This document shows, one piece after another, positions 35,542 to 43,793 of a DNA stretch of 64,000 nt; positions within the stretch are counted from its first letter, which is position 1; each line of letters starts with the position of its first letter. Source of the DNA: MH13 sp040219355 (GTDB lineage Bacteria; Pseudomonadota; Alphaproteobacteria; Rhizobiales; MH13); assembly GCA_040219355.1 (NCBI GenBank), contig JAVJSN010000012.1, positions 1 through 64,000 of the forward strand, in the 5' to 3' direction. Below the pieces are notes generated by a model. The model saw only the letters and a list, made by a program, of their open reading frames with translations, did no database searches and was not told where the DNA came from. The translations under genes were made by a program, and so were the position numbers.

Positions 35542-35657
35542 GCAGTGCCTTAACGCAATCTTTCGCGAACAAGCGAAAATCAGTGCCTTGGCTTAGTCGT
35601 CTGTTGGGGCCGCGCTGCTAGGGTCGTACCATCGTCACTGATGATGGATCATTGTTC

Positions 35658-36173
35658 ATGCGCGCTTTGCTTTTTGCTATGGTCGCTTTTGCGGCTGGTT
35701 ACGCGACCGCGATGGCCACAGGTGGGCAATCGGTCGAACAGGCACCGCAAACGGCAGCCCATCAGGAGACACCGCAACAGCTTGCCAGCAATGCACGCTC
35801 CTCAGGGCGCGAGGTCTTACTGGCCGATGCACGCGGCCATGTGCAAACCCATGCCGATATCGATGGTCGCGGTATCGACCTGCTGGTGGACACAGGGGCT
35901 AGCGCTGTCGTGCTGCGCGAAAGCGATGCGCGCCGCGCTGGGCATCGCCCGCACCGCTCCGATTTCACCGTTCCAGTGAACACCGCCAATGGCCAAGCTT
36001 TCTTTGCGCCGATAACGCTGCGCACCGTTGAACTGGGGTCGATCCGCGTGCGCAATGTGCAAGCGTTGGTTGGGCGTGATGAAGATCTCAGTGCCAATTT
36101 GCTCGGCATGTCGTTTTTGAGCCAGTTGGAAAGTTTTCGTTTCGAGGGCCAAGAACTGATCCTAGAAAACTAA
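35658..36173 (+). CDS. Membrane-anchored retropepsin-like aspartic protease (TIGR02281-type)
   Basis: A 171-residue protein with an N-terminal hydrophobic anchor or signal (about 2-20), a polar linker and a single aspartic-protease domain of clan AA. The catalytic motif is LLVDTGASAVVL near residues 74-85, followed by the family segments NTANGQAFFAPITLRTVELG and NLLGMSFLSQLESF. As a single-domain enzyme it would act as a dimer on the periplasmic side. Substrates are unknown. I use the ATG at 35658; a TTG two codons earlier is also open. Its position behind pheS may be coincidental. Confidence 0.85.
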   Translation: MRALLFAMVAFAAGYATAMATGGQSVEQAPQTAAHQETPQQLASNARSSGREVLLADARGHVQTHADIDGRGIDLLVDTGASAVVLRESDARRAGHRPHRSDFTVPVNTANGQAFFAPITLRTVELGSIRVRNVQALVGRDEDLSANLLGMSFLSQLESFRFEGQELILEN

Positions 36174-36265
36174 CGACAACGAGTTAGGCAACGCTTGTTG
36201 CTTGGAACTGACCGACGCCCGGGCTATTGGGATAACATCTGGCGCCCTCCAATGAGCGAGTATCA

Positions 36266-37789
36266 ATGATTTTCCCCGCCCCTGTTTCTGACCTTGCCCC
36301 CAACACCGATGCGTTTGAAATCACGCCACTTGTGAAGCCAACAGGCTTTCGCGAGTACGATGCGCGCTGGTGGTTTGGCCACCCTGGGTCGGATGTGCCG
36401 CCGGAACTCAATCTTATGGGCGTGCAAGCACTGGGCGCAGGTCTTGGCACTCTGATGCATGAGCAGGACTCGCGACCCGAGATCGTGGTGGCCCACGACT
36501 TCCGCAGCTACTCAGCCTCGATCAAATACGCGCTGATTACCGGCCTGATGGCGTCTGGCATCAAAGTGCATGACATCGGCATGGCGCTCTCGCCAATGGC
36601 TTATTTCGCGCAGTTCGAGCTTGATGTGCCAGCTGTTGCGATGGTCACCGCCTCGCACAATGACAATGGCTGGACCGGTGTGAAGATGGGCACCAACCCT
36701 CCGGTTACATTCGGACCGGATGAGATGGGACGCCTGCGCGACATTGTGCTTGAAAACACCAGCCAAGCGCGCAGCGGCGGTGGCTACACCTTCGTGCCGG
36801 GCTTCGCTGAGGTCTACTTGGATGATCTCTCGCGCGGCGTTATGCTGGAGCGGCCGCTGAAGGTCATTTGTGCCTGCGGAAATGGCACGGCCGGGGCCTT
36901 TGCACCGCACTTTTTGAAACGGATTGGCTGTGAGGTCATTCCGCTTGACGTGGAGTTGGACCATACCTTCCCGCGCTACAATCCCAATCCGGAAGACATG
37001 GAAATGCTGCATGCCATGGCCGATGCGGTGAAGGAACATGGCGCGGATGTTGCGCTGGGTTTTGACGGTGATGGCGATCGCTGCGGTGTGGTGGACAATG
37101 AAGGCAACGAGATTTTTGCTGATAAGATTGGTGTGATGCTCGCCCGAGACTTGTCCGCTCAGCACCCCAATGCAACCTTTGTGGCCGACGTGAAATCCAC
37201 CGGCCTTTTCCTCACCGACCCCGTGCTGCAAGCCAACGGCGCTCGTGCAGACTATTGGAAGACCGGGCACAGCTACATCAAACGCCGCGTTGCTGAAACC
37301 GGCGCATTGGCGGGCTTTGAGAAGTCTGGCCACTTCTTCTTCAATGATCCTATTGGCCGCGGCTATGATGATGGTTTGGTAACGGCGCTAGCGGTTTGCC
37401 GTATGTTGGAACGTGCACCGGGCAAGAGCATGGCTGTACTTTATCGCGATCTGCCGAAAACCTGGGGCTCACCCACGATGAGCCCACACTGCGCCGATGA
37501 AACCAAATATGGTGTGGTCGACAAAGTTGTGCTGCGCTTTAAGGACATGGACGCCAACGGCGAACATGTTGCTGGGCACACCATCCGCGAGCTGATCACA
37601 GTCAATGGCGTGCGCGTGGTCTGCGATGATGGAACATGGGGTTTGATCCGCGCTTCCTCCAACAAACCGGAGCTTGTCGTCGTGGTGGAAAGCCCGGTCA
37701 GCGAAGCGCGTATGCACGAAATGTTTAAGGCCATGGATGCGGTGCTGCGGGAAAATCCTGAGGTCGGCGCCTACAATCAGACCATATAG
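36266..37789 (+). CDS. Phosphomannomutase/phosphoglucomutase
   Basis: A 507-residue alpha-D-phosphohexomutase that interconverts hexose 6- and 1-phosphates for glycan precursor synthesis. The active-site phosphoserine loop is TASHN (near residue 130), the metal loop is GFDGDGDRCG (near 269), the sugar loop EKSGHFFF and the phosphate-binding C-terminal RASSNKPELVVVVES. Whether it prefers mannose or glucose cannot be told. The N-terminal ~25 residues before FREYDARWW replace the usual short start. It is followed 14 bases later by the deacetylase-like gene, so the two may be co-transcribed. Confidence 0.93.
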   Translation: MIFPAPVSDLAPNTDAFEITPLVKPTGFREYDARWWFGHPGSDVPPELNLMGVQALGAGLGTLMHEQDSRPEIVVAHDFRSYSASIKYALITGLMASGIKVHDIGMALSPMAYFAQFELDVPAVAMVTASHNDNGWTGVKMGTNPPVTFGPDEMGRLRDIVLENTSQARSGGGYTFVPGFAEVYLDDLSRGVMLERPLKVICACGNGTAGAFAPHFLKRIGCEVIPLDVELDHTFPRYNPNPEDMEMLHAMADAVKEHGADVALGFDGDGDRCGVVDNEGNEIFADKIGVMLARDLSAQHPNATFVADVKSTGLFLTDPVLQANGARADYWKTGHSYIKRRVAETGALAGFEKSGHFFFNDPIGRGYDDGLVTALAVCRMLERAPGKSMAVLYRDLPKTWGSPTMSPHCADETKYGVVDKVVLRFKDMDANGEHVAGHTIRELITVNGVRVVCDDGTWGLIRASSNKPELVVVVESPVSEARMHEMFKAMDAVLRENPEVGAYNQTI

Positions 37790-37803
37790 GTCGGTCGATC
37801 CAA

Positions 37804-38853
37804 ATGCTCACCGTCTTCTCCCCCGACCATACGCGCCATGATCCACAAGTGGAAATGGCCGATGGCAAGCTTGTGCCAGCTGTGGAAATCCCGCGGCGTG
37901 CGGAGATGGTGCATTTTGCCATGCTTGAAGCGGAGATGGGCAAGATCATTGCGCCGGACCCGCTGGACCGCGCGCTGGTCGAACAGGTTCATAACGCAAA
38001 CTATGTGCAGTTTCTGGAAAGCTTTTGGCAGCGCTGGCTGGATGCTGGTCGAGACGACGACGTCACGGACGCCTTTCCCTTTGTCTGGCCTACGCCTGGA
38101 TTGCGAAAGATCGAAACCCGTCATCTTGATGGGTTGATGGGTCGCTATTCTTTCGATGCCGGTACGCCCATGGGGTCAGGCACTTGGGCAGCGGCGTCCG
38201 CAAGCGCGGCAACGGCGCAAACAGCGGCCGCTCATGTTTCCGGTGGTTTGCCCCATGCCTTTGCGCTCTGCCGACCACCCGGCCATCACGCCATGCCTGA
38301 TGCCTATGGCGGTTACTGCTTTTTGAACAATGCGGCCATCGCGGCTCAAGCGCTTCGCAATGGCGGGGCCAGTAAGGTCGCCGTGCTCGACGTTGACTAT
38401 CATCACGGCAATGGCACGCAGGCGATATTTTATGACCGGGCAGATGTGTTTTTTGCATCCATCCATGCCGATCCGATGGATGAGTATCCCTATTTTCTAG
38501 GCCACGCCGATGAGATCGGTGTGGGCGCAGGGGAAGGCGCCAACCTCAATCTGCCACTGCCGATCGGCACGCTTTGGCCCGATTACGCCAATGTGCTTTC
38601 GCACGCGCTGGCGCAAATCGAGGCGTTTGAGCCCGACGCACTGGTCATCTCCCTTGGTCTTGATACGTTCGAACGCGACCCAATCTCAAAGTTTGCGTTA
38701 AAGAGCGATGATTTCAGAACGCTCGGCGCGGCGCTGGGCGGGGCACCTGTGCCCACCGTTATTGTGTTTGAAGGCGGTTATGCAGTCGATGATCTGGCGG
38801 TGAATGCCGTCAACACGCTGGGCGGTTTTTTAGACCGTCACACCACCAGGTAG
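37804..38853 (+). CDS. Histone deacetylase family protein (acetylpolyamine amidohydrolase-like)
   Basis: A 349-residue zinc-dependent amidohydrolase of the class II HDAC fold. Active-site segments are RPPGHHA (paired His), DVDYHHGNGTQAIFY (zinc Asp and His), IHADPMDEYPYFLG, the third zinc Asp in LGLDTFERDP, and the catalytic Tyr in FEGGYAVDDL. The PYFLGHADEIGVGAGEG stretch is typical of bacterial acetylpolyamine amidohydrolases, which deacetylate acetylputrescine, acetylspermidine or related amines; lysine-protein activity cannot be excluded. Its last 24 bases overlap the 3' end of the convergent HAD gene. Confidence 0.92.
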   Translation: MLTVFSPDHTRHDPQVEMADGKLVPAVEIPRRAEMVHFAMLEAEMGKIIAPDPLDRALVEQVHNANYVQFLESFWQRWLDAGRDDDVTDAFPFVWPTPGLRKIETRHLDGLMGRYSFDAGTPMGSGTWAAASASAATAQTAAAHVSGGLPHAFALCRPPGHHAMPDAYGGYCFLNNAAIAAQALRNGGASKVAVLDVDYHHGNGTQAIFYDRADVFFASIHADPMDEYPYFLGHADEIGVGAGEGANLNLPLPIGTLWPDYANVLSHALAQIEAFEPDALVISLGLDTFERDPISKFALKSDDFRTLGAALGGAPVPTVIVFEGGYAVDDLAVNAVNTLGGFLDRHTTR

Positions 38854-39459
38854 CGCATAACCACGTAGCGCTTCGCGCAAATCAGACGGGCCGGTGAAAT
38901 GGATCGCGTGCATGCCAACAGCGCGCGCGCCGTCAACATTTTTCGGACTATCATCAATAAAGACCGTGCGTTCGGCTTGCAGTCCAGTGCGTGCCAGCAA
39001 GGTGCGATAAATCGCCGGATCAGGCTTAATCAGCTTCTCCTCGCCGGACACCACAGTCACACCGAACTGTTTCAAGAACGGGAAACGCTCGCGTTCACCA
39101 TCGAACTTCTCGGCAGAAAAGTTAGTGATTGCATGAACCGGTACGTCCTGATCAGTCAAGGATTGGAGGATCTCCACCGTGCCTTGGATTGGACCAGAAA
39201 TGGAATCAATCCAATGGGTATCATACCGCGCAATGAGCGCACGGTCGGCAGGGAATTTTTTGGCCAGCACCTCAACACCATCAGCAAACGGGCGGCCACG
39301 ATCCTGTTCCAAATTCCAGCCTGCAAAATCGACACGTGCAAAAAACGCCTCAATTTCATCATCACTCATACCCAGAGGCCGATAAACACGGCGTGCATCC
39401 CAATCCAGAAGTACGTTGCCAATGTCAAAAATTACGGCATCAATGGTGGAATCGGTCAT
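38830..39459 (-). CDS. HAD-superfamily phosphatase (YihX-like, subfamily IA)
   Basis: A 209-residue cytosolic hydrolase with the four HAD motifs: VIFDIGNVL (nucleophile Asp; the second Asp of DxD is replaced by Gly-Asn as in the YihX group), ITNFS, Lys in IKPDPAIY and FIDDSPKN. The helical cap between motifs I and II fits sugar-phosphate phosphatases. E. coli YihX acts on glucose 1-phosphate, and a phosphohexomutase is encoded nearby, but the link is inference. The coding end overlaps the convergent deacetylase gene by 24 bases. Confidence 0.9.
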   Translation of the reverse strand: MTDSTIDAVIFDIGNVLLDWDARRVYRPLGMSDDEIEAFFARVDFAGWNLEQDRGRPFADGVEVLAKKFPADRALIARYDTHWIDSISGPIQGTVEILQSLTDQDVPVHAITNFSAEKFDGERERFPFLKQFGVTVVSGEEKLIKPDPAIYRTLLARTGLQAERTVFIDDSPKNVDGARAVGMHAIHFTGPSDLREALRGYALPGGVTV

Positions 39460-39574
39460 GGCAAACTCTCATAGTTATTGGGCAATTGGGAAACTGTGTG
39501 TTGAGCAATGTAGCCTATGGCTGCGGCTCAAATGGGTTGGGTAGACCACAAGCGATGGCAGTTTCGTGACGACA

Positions 39575-40561
39575 ATGATGAAGCCTTTGAAAGCACTGCT
39601 GATTGGCCTATCTCTGTTTGGAGTTGGAACGAGCGTGAGTTTCGCCCAATCCAATGAGGCGCCAGTTACATCGCGCCCGCTTGCTCCTCCACCGGCCAGT
39701 GTCACGTTGAACCTTGAGGGCCAGAACGCCCCGGCAGGTGAGGTTTTTCGCGTTGGTTTTCTGGCCGATGCCGCACCAGGCCACCAACGAAGCCTTTATC
39801 TTCCGTTTCGCGCCCATTTGGAAGCGGTGCTATCGAGACCTGTCGAGTTGGTGCCCTTTCGCGATTCACGCGGACTAATGATGGCTATGCAGCGCCAAGA
39901 TATTGGCTATGCCATGGCGCCCAGCAGTGTTTTTGCGGCGACGCATAGGCTCTGCACGTGCGTTACACCACTGGGCACCCAGCCCAACCATGATGGTTCT
40001 GAGGGCCTTTTCAGCGTGGTTTTGGCGCCTGAAGGCGGTCCTGTTGAGGGTCTTGGCGATCTTGCAGATGCGCGCTTGGTTGTCGTCGGTGAAGGCAGCG
40101 TGGTGGCGCACCGGGTCGGTCTATCGGAACTTGGGCACAATGAGGTTCGGTTTGATGAGGACAGATTGTTGTTCAAAGCAACGCTGCAGGAGGCGGTCGA
40201 TGCATTGGCGACTGACCAGGCCGACGCTATTCTCAGTTGGACACGGCAGGCCGATGGCAGTGTGATCTTTGATCGCGAACCAGCCAGCACGTTAAGTGAC
40301 GAGGTACGATCCAACTTGCGTATCGTTTGGCGTTCGCGTCCGATTCCTGGGTACACGCATTTTGCCCATTTAGAACTACCCGAACCCTTGGGCGAAACAC
40401 TTCAAACGATGCTTGTGGAGCTCACACGGCGTAATGGCGATGCTTTTGATGCCATCGATCAAGGCAGCGGGCGCGGGTTTGTTGCTCGCGACCTCAATGA
40501 CTATGATCCGTTGCTTGACGCATTTGTACACTGGGATCGCGCCGACCAGGTGGCGAACTGA
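39575..40561 (+). CDS. PhnD-like periplasmic binding protein (orphan)
   Basis: A 328-residue protein with a Sec signal peptide (about 1-23, cleavage near SFAQS) and the two-lobed fold of phosphate/phosphite/phosphonate-type binding proteins: RVGFLADAAPGHQRSLYLPF, the domain-crossing SRGLMMAMQRQDIGYAMAPSS, and a C-terminal lobe with ATDQADAILSW. A three-Cys cluster, LCTCVTPLG with no other Cys, is unusual only in having two close cysteines. No permease or ATPase gene is adjacent. It ends 10 bases from the 3' end of the convergent HAMP-PAS protein gene, so a sensing rather than transport role is plausible. The start could also be a GTG at 39566. Confidence 0.8.
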   Translation: MMKPLKALLIGLSLFGVGTSVSFAQSNEAPVTSRPLAPPPASVTLNLEGQNAPAGEVFRVGFLADAAPGHQRSLYLPFRAHLEAVLSRPVELVPFRDSRGLMMAMQRQDIGYAMAPSSVFAATHRLCTCVTPLGTQPNHDGSEGLFSVVLAPEGGPVEGLGDLADARLVVVGEGSVVAHRVGLSELGHNEVRFDEDRLLFKATLQEAVDALATDQADAILSWTRQADGSVIFDREPASTLSDEVRSNLRIVWRSRPIPGYTHFAHLELPEPLGETLQTMLVELTRRNGDAFDAIDQGSGRGFVARDLNDYDPLLDAFVHWDRADQVAN

Positions 40562-40571
40562 CGGGGTCGCG

Positions 40572-42275
40572 TTACGCTGACCTTGCCCTTTTGAAGTCGA
40601 TTTCCGTCATGCTGGAAGGCTTGGCGGCGGCCAACGTGAAGGTGACACGTACCGCTCCATTGGTGGTATCCAGGGCATCAAAAGCACCACCTGCCTGTTT
40701 CAAAGCGCTTTGCAGGGCAGCGCGCGGCAGCGTTGGGTCAACGCTTTTTTCCCGCGTGGTTGTGCCGGTGTTCTGGCGCTCAGCGGACACATCAGTGATG
40801 GAGAAGCGAATACGGCCCTCGGATTTGACGGTCGCATCAACTTTGAGGACAGGATTTTCAGCCTTGGCCTGCGAGTAGGCAAGCAACATTGCTTGGCGCA
40901 GAACACGACGAATGGCTGCTCGGTCGCCCGAAAGCGGTGGCAGAAAACCATGCTCGAGTTCGCCAGCCACCAACCCGTCGCGCGCTGCCTCTTGATACCA
41001 ATCATTGAGAATGCGGTCCGGCAGGAAACTGAACTCAAAGGCATCATCGCCTTTTGTCGGAGGCTCAAGAAGACAGAGGCACGACTCCAAAAGTCGTCGC
41101 ATTTCATTGGCCTCGATGCTGGCTGCGCGCTGGTCCTCTTTGGCTTTTTGGGCGCCGGTGATGGCCTGACGCGAATTTTCCAGAAGGGCATCCATCGGCA
41201 CAATCGCAACAAATCGATGATGCACGGACCCGTCGGGACGTTTGATCAAAGCGCAGAAGGCCATCGCAGTGAAGAAACCTGTGTCGGTGTGCAACGTGAG
41301 CAGCATGGGTTCGCGTGTTTCACCGAGCAGATCGACAATGGGTCGTGGCTTCTGCCCGCGCGAGCCAAGTGCCTGCGCACAGTTACGGTTCATACGCCGC
41401 AAGCCATCAAAATCATCTTGTTTGAACAAGGTGATCGCCATGGAGTTGGCGGCGATCAGGCGATCATCATAATCATATTGCAGGATGCCAAACCCAAATT
41501 CCTCATTGGCTTTTTTCAACGATGACAACTCATCCTGAAATACCACTGAAACGGACGTCAGCAACATATTGAGTGATCTAGAAATCTGACCGATTTCATC
41601 GCGACGCAGCATGGTGAGTTTGTGGGCATCTGCCGTATCGGGATTGTCCACCGCCCGACGAAGTGCTGCGTTGATCGCCCGAAGTGGTCGAATCACCAGC
41701 AACATCGACGCAAAAATGAACAGGATGGCGGTCAGTCCAGCAATGAACAAAACGCTGAGCCCGAAATTGCGCAGCTGCGCGAATGTTTCTGCCTCAATGG
41801 GTTCGGTTGGCAGGCGGACAACCATGTGATGAGAAAGACCGGTTTCTTCCGGCGACAGATGCACATCGATTGCCGGTGAATTTGGGCTTGCCTGAACGCT
41901 CATGCCAGACAAACGCGCAATGTTCAGGTCCAACACCGGCCGGTCGCCAAAAACAGCAAGGGGAGCGCCGGCACTGTCGAAGACCACACCGCCGAGAAGC
42001 AATCCATCGCGGATCATCCGCTCGCCAAGGCGGGATTTATGCTCGGGTGTTAGAAAAGCTGCTGGATCAGATGCGTGATACCAGGCGAGCCTGACCTCTT
42101 CGATGGCTTTGACTTCGTTGGATTTGTGCCAGACATAGGCTGCCGGGATCAGGAAAATGATTTCAGTGATCAGCACTGCTGTACAGACGGCGACACCAAA
42201 GCCGAGCGTTAGCTGCTTTGGCCACAGTTTGGCCAGCCAAGAAGTTTTGCTACGCGCGGCCACGGCCACAGACAT
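40572..42275 (-). CDS. Membrane HAMP-PAS protein, degenerate histidine kinase-like
   Basis: A 567-residue membrane protein: TM1 at ~22-48, a periplasmic domain of ~120 residues, TM2 at ~172-195, HAMP at ~196-248 (IRPLRAINAALRR then RRDEIGQISRSLNMLL), a PAS-like domain at ~258-360, a helical stretch at ~361-405 and an ATPase-like C-terminal region. The helical stretch lacks a phosphoacceptor His, and the N-box equivalent (SGDRAAIRRVLRQAMLLAYSQ) lacks the catalytic Asn; no G-box glycines are evident. It therefore looks like a pseudokinase or scaffold sensor. I use the ATG at 42275; a TTG at 42284 is open. Pilus genes lie upstream on the same strand. Confidence 0.8.
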   Translation of the reverse strand: MSVAVAARSKTSWLAKLWPKQLTLGFGVAVCTAVLITEIIFLIPAAYVWHKSNEVKAIEEVRLAWYHASDPAAFLTPEHKSRLGERMIRDGLLLGGVVFDSAGAPLAVFGDRPVLDLNIARLSGMSVQASPNSPAIDVHLSPEETGLSHHMVVRLPTEPIEAETFAQLRNFGLSVLFIAGLTAILFIFASMLLVIRPLRAINAALRRAVDNPDTADAHKLTMLRRDEIGQISRSLNMLLTSVSVVFQDELSSLKKANEEFGFGILQYDYDDRLIAANSMAITLFKQDDFDGLRRMNRNCAQALGSRGQKPRPIVDLLGETREPMLLTLHTDTGFFTAMAFCALIKRPDGSVHHRFVAIVPMDALLENSRQAITGAQKAKEDQRAASIEANEMRRLLESCLCLLEPPTKGDDAFEFSFLPDRILNDWYQEAARDGLVAGELEHGFLPPLSGDRAAIRRVLRQAMLLAYSQAKAENPVLKVDATVKSEGRIRFSITDVSAERQNTGTTTREKSVDPTLPRAALQSALKQAGGAFDALDTTNGAVRVTFTLAAAKPSSMTEIDFKRARSA

Positions 42276-42423
42276 CCCTACCAACCGATATTACTTAACC
42301 AGTTTTGCACAGCATTGGTTAAGGAACGCTTTGCGGCTTCGCAAACGCGCAACCGAGAAGTAATACAATTCAGTTGTTTAGACGTGCCAGCTAACCCGAT
42401 TTTTTAAGGGGCACAAGAGACCA

Positions 42424-43011
42424 TCAAGGGTTGTAGCTGATCGTATCAGAGCGGCGCGGACGAAGGTAGAACGCATCCGATAACTCAATTGACCCTGTTA
42501 TTGCCTGGGCCACAGCAGGTGTATGTGTGTACGACAGATTGGCGGCCACCAAGAAAGAGTTGGGGATTAGCAGCGCGCTGGGAATCGCGTAAGTGCCCCC
42601 GGTTGCCGGTGCTGCGCCGTTGCGCGCTTCTGACCAAAGCACCTCTGTTGCACCATTGCCATCGATGCGAACACCCGCGATTTCGATAGACAAATTGTTC
42701 GCGTCGTGCGGTGCCAAGATGGCCTGCGTAGCATCCATGATGTCGGACATCTCACCGGCAGTTAAGTTGGTTTGCTGGGTGATGAGATCAGCCAAAGCGC
42801 TTGCTGAATGAGACACCTTACGGTCGATGCTGACCGTTTGACTTAGTTCGATGGAACCCAGCCACAGCGCAATCATAAAAGGTGCAATCAGCCCGAACTC
42901 GATAGCAGCAACCCCTCGCTTTTCTGCCCGGAAGGAACGGACTCGACGAGCAAACGCAAGGAGCCCAAAACGATCAATACAACCGGGTTCTGTTGCTGGC
43001 GTTTGTGTCAT
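42424..43011 (-). CDS. TadE/TadG-like pilus assembly protein
   Basis: A 195-residue pseudopilin-like protein of the tad system. The basic N terminus is followed by GVAAIEFGLIAPFMIALWLG, a pilin-like hydrophobic helix with the conserved Glu, then a periplasmic domain ending in FYLRPRRSDTI. Members of this family are processed by the prepilin peptidase and influence pilus assembly. AGAGG lies seven bases before the ATG. It follows the TadE gene by 11 bases on the minus strand. It is much shorter than a typical TadG, so it may correspond to TadF. Confidence 0.85.
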   Translation of the reverse strand: MTQTPATEPGCIDRFGLLAFARRVRSFRAEKRGVAAIEFGLIAPFMIALWLGSIELSQTVSIDRKVSHSASALADLITQQTNLTAGEMSDIMDATQAILAPHDANNLSIEIAGVRIDGNGATEVLWSEARNGAAPATGGTYAIPSALLIPNSFLVAANLSYTHTPAVAQAITGSIELSDAFYLRPRRSDTISYNP

Positions 43012-43022
43012 GGGGACACCTC

Positions 43023-43574
43023 TTAAAAAGGTTCGTTACGGAACGCCGTGGTGGCGACAAGAAGACGTTGCCGTCCGGCAATATCGGATGCGTCTAACCC
43101 CAGGAAATTGAAAATAAGTGGCCATCTGTAGAACGCTCGAACGACAACTGTTTCTCCCCCAACACCTGGATTGAATCCAAATGCACCGGTGAAATTTCCA
43201 GCAGTATCAACGGGTGGACGGGCCAGGTCGGCCGCATCGAACCTTTGCAAGCGCTGAACGTCGATCGCCAAACGTGTATCACAGTCAAACAGGACACCGA
43301 TCTCGCCACACATGAGAAGACGGAATCCCTGGGCATCCATCCCTTGCGATTGGACTTGGCCGACTCGAATTTGACGCCCCGCTTCAGCAACCCCCGATTC
43401 AAGCGATTGACCAGCCCAAAAGACAAGCGCTGTTTCTATGATCGCCATTTTGAGGAAAAAGAATGGGACCGCAATCAGGCCGAATTCGACAGCCGTCGCG
43501 CCCGACGGTTGGCGAATGAAGTTCCGCGTCAGTTCCCCAATGCCTCTCAGCCGGTTTCCAAGTGCCTGTATCAT
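43023..43574 (-). CDS. TadE-like pilus assembly protein
   Basis: A 183-residue pseudopilin-like protein. SGATAVEFGLIAVPFFFLKM gives the TadE helix with the Gly-Ala cleavage context and conserved Glu; the periplasmic part has two cysteines (CGE and CDT) likely to form a disulfide, a TadE feature. AGAGG lies eight bases before the ATG at 43574. It forms a two-gene unit with the following TadE/G-like gene and is transcribed away from the main cpa cluster. The cognate peptidase, CpaA, is encoded at 45195. Confidence 0.88.
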   Translation of the reverse strand: MIQALGNRLRGIGELTRNFIRQPSGATAVEFGLIAVPFFFLKMAIIETALVFWAGQSLESGVAEAGRQIRVGQVQSQGMDAQGFRLLMCGEIGVLFDCDTRLAIDVQRLQRFDAADLARPPVDTAGNFTGAFGFNPGVGGETVVVRAFYRWPLIFNFLGLDASDIAGRQRLLVATTAFRNEPF

Positions 43575-43793
43575 GTTTCCAGCCTCTTAAACTCGCAGAT
43601 CAACGGCGCGCGTTAGAGCACGCAATGACGTTGATCCACGGCGATTGTAGGCAGAGAAAAGTAAAGCTTTAGCTCAGCGAGAGGGTAAACAGAGCATCTT
43701 AGAATCCATCAAAATTGGATGAATGCTCGTTAACGGCGTTGCCATACCGTACCGACATAGATGTCAATGTATCCGGACCGAGGGATGCGATCC

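Noticed and set aside
35561..35578. Short hairpin after pheS (TTTCGC/GCGAAA)
   Set aside because: Only six A/T-rich-ended pairs and no T-run; not a convincing terminator.
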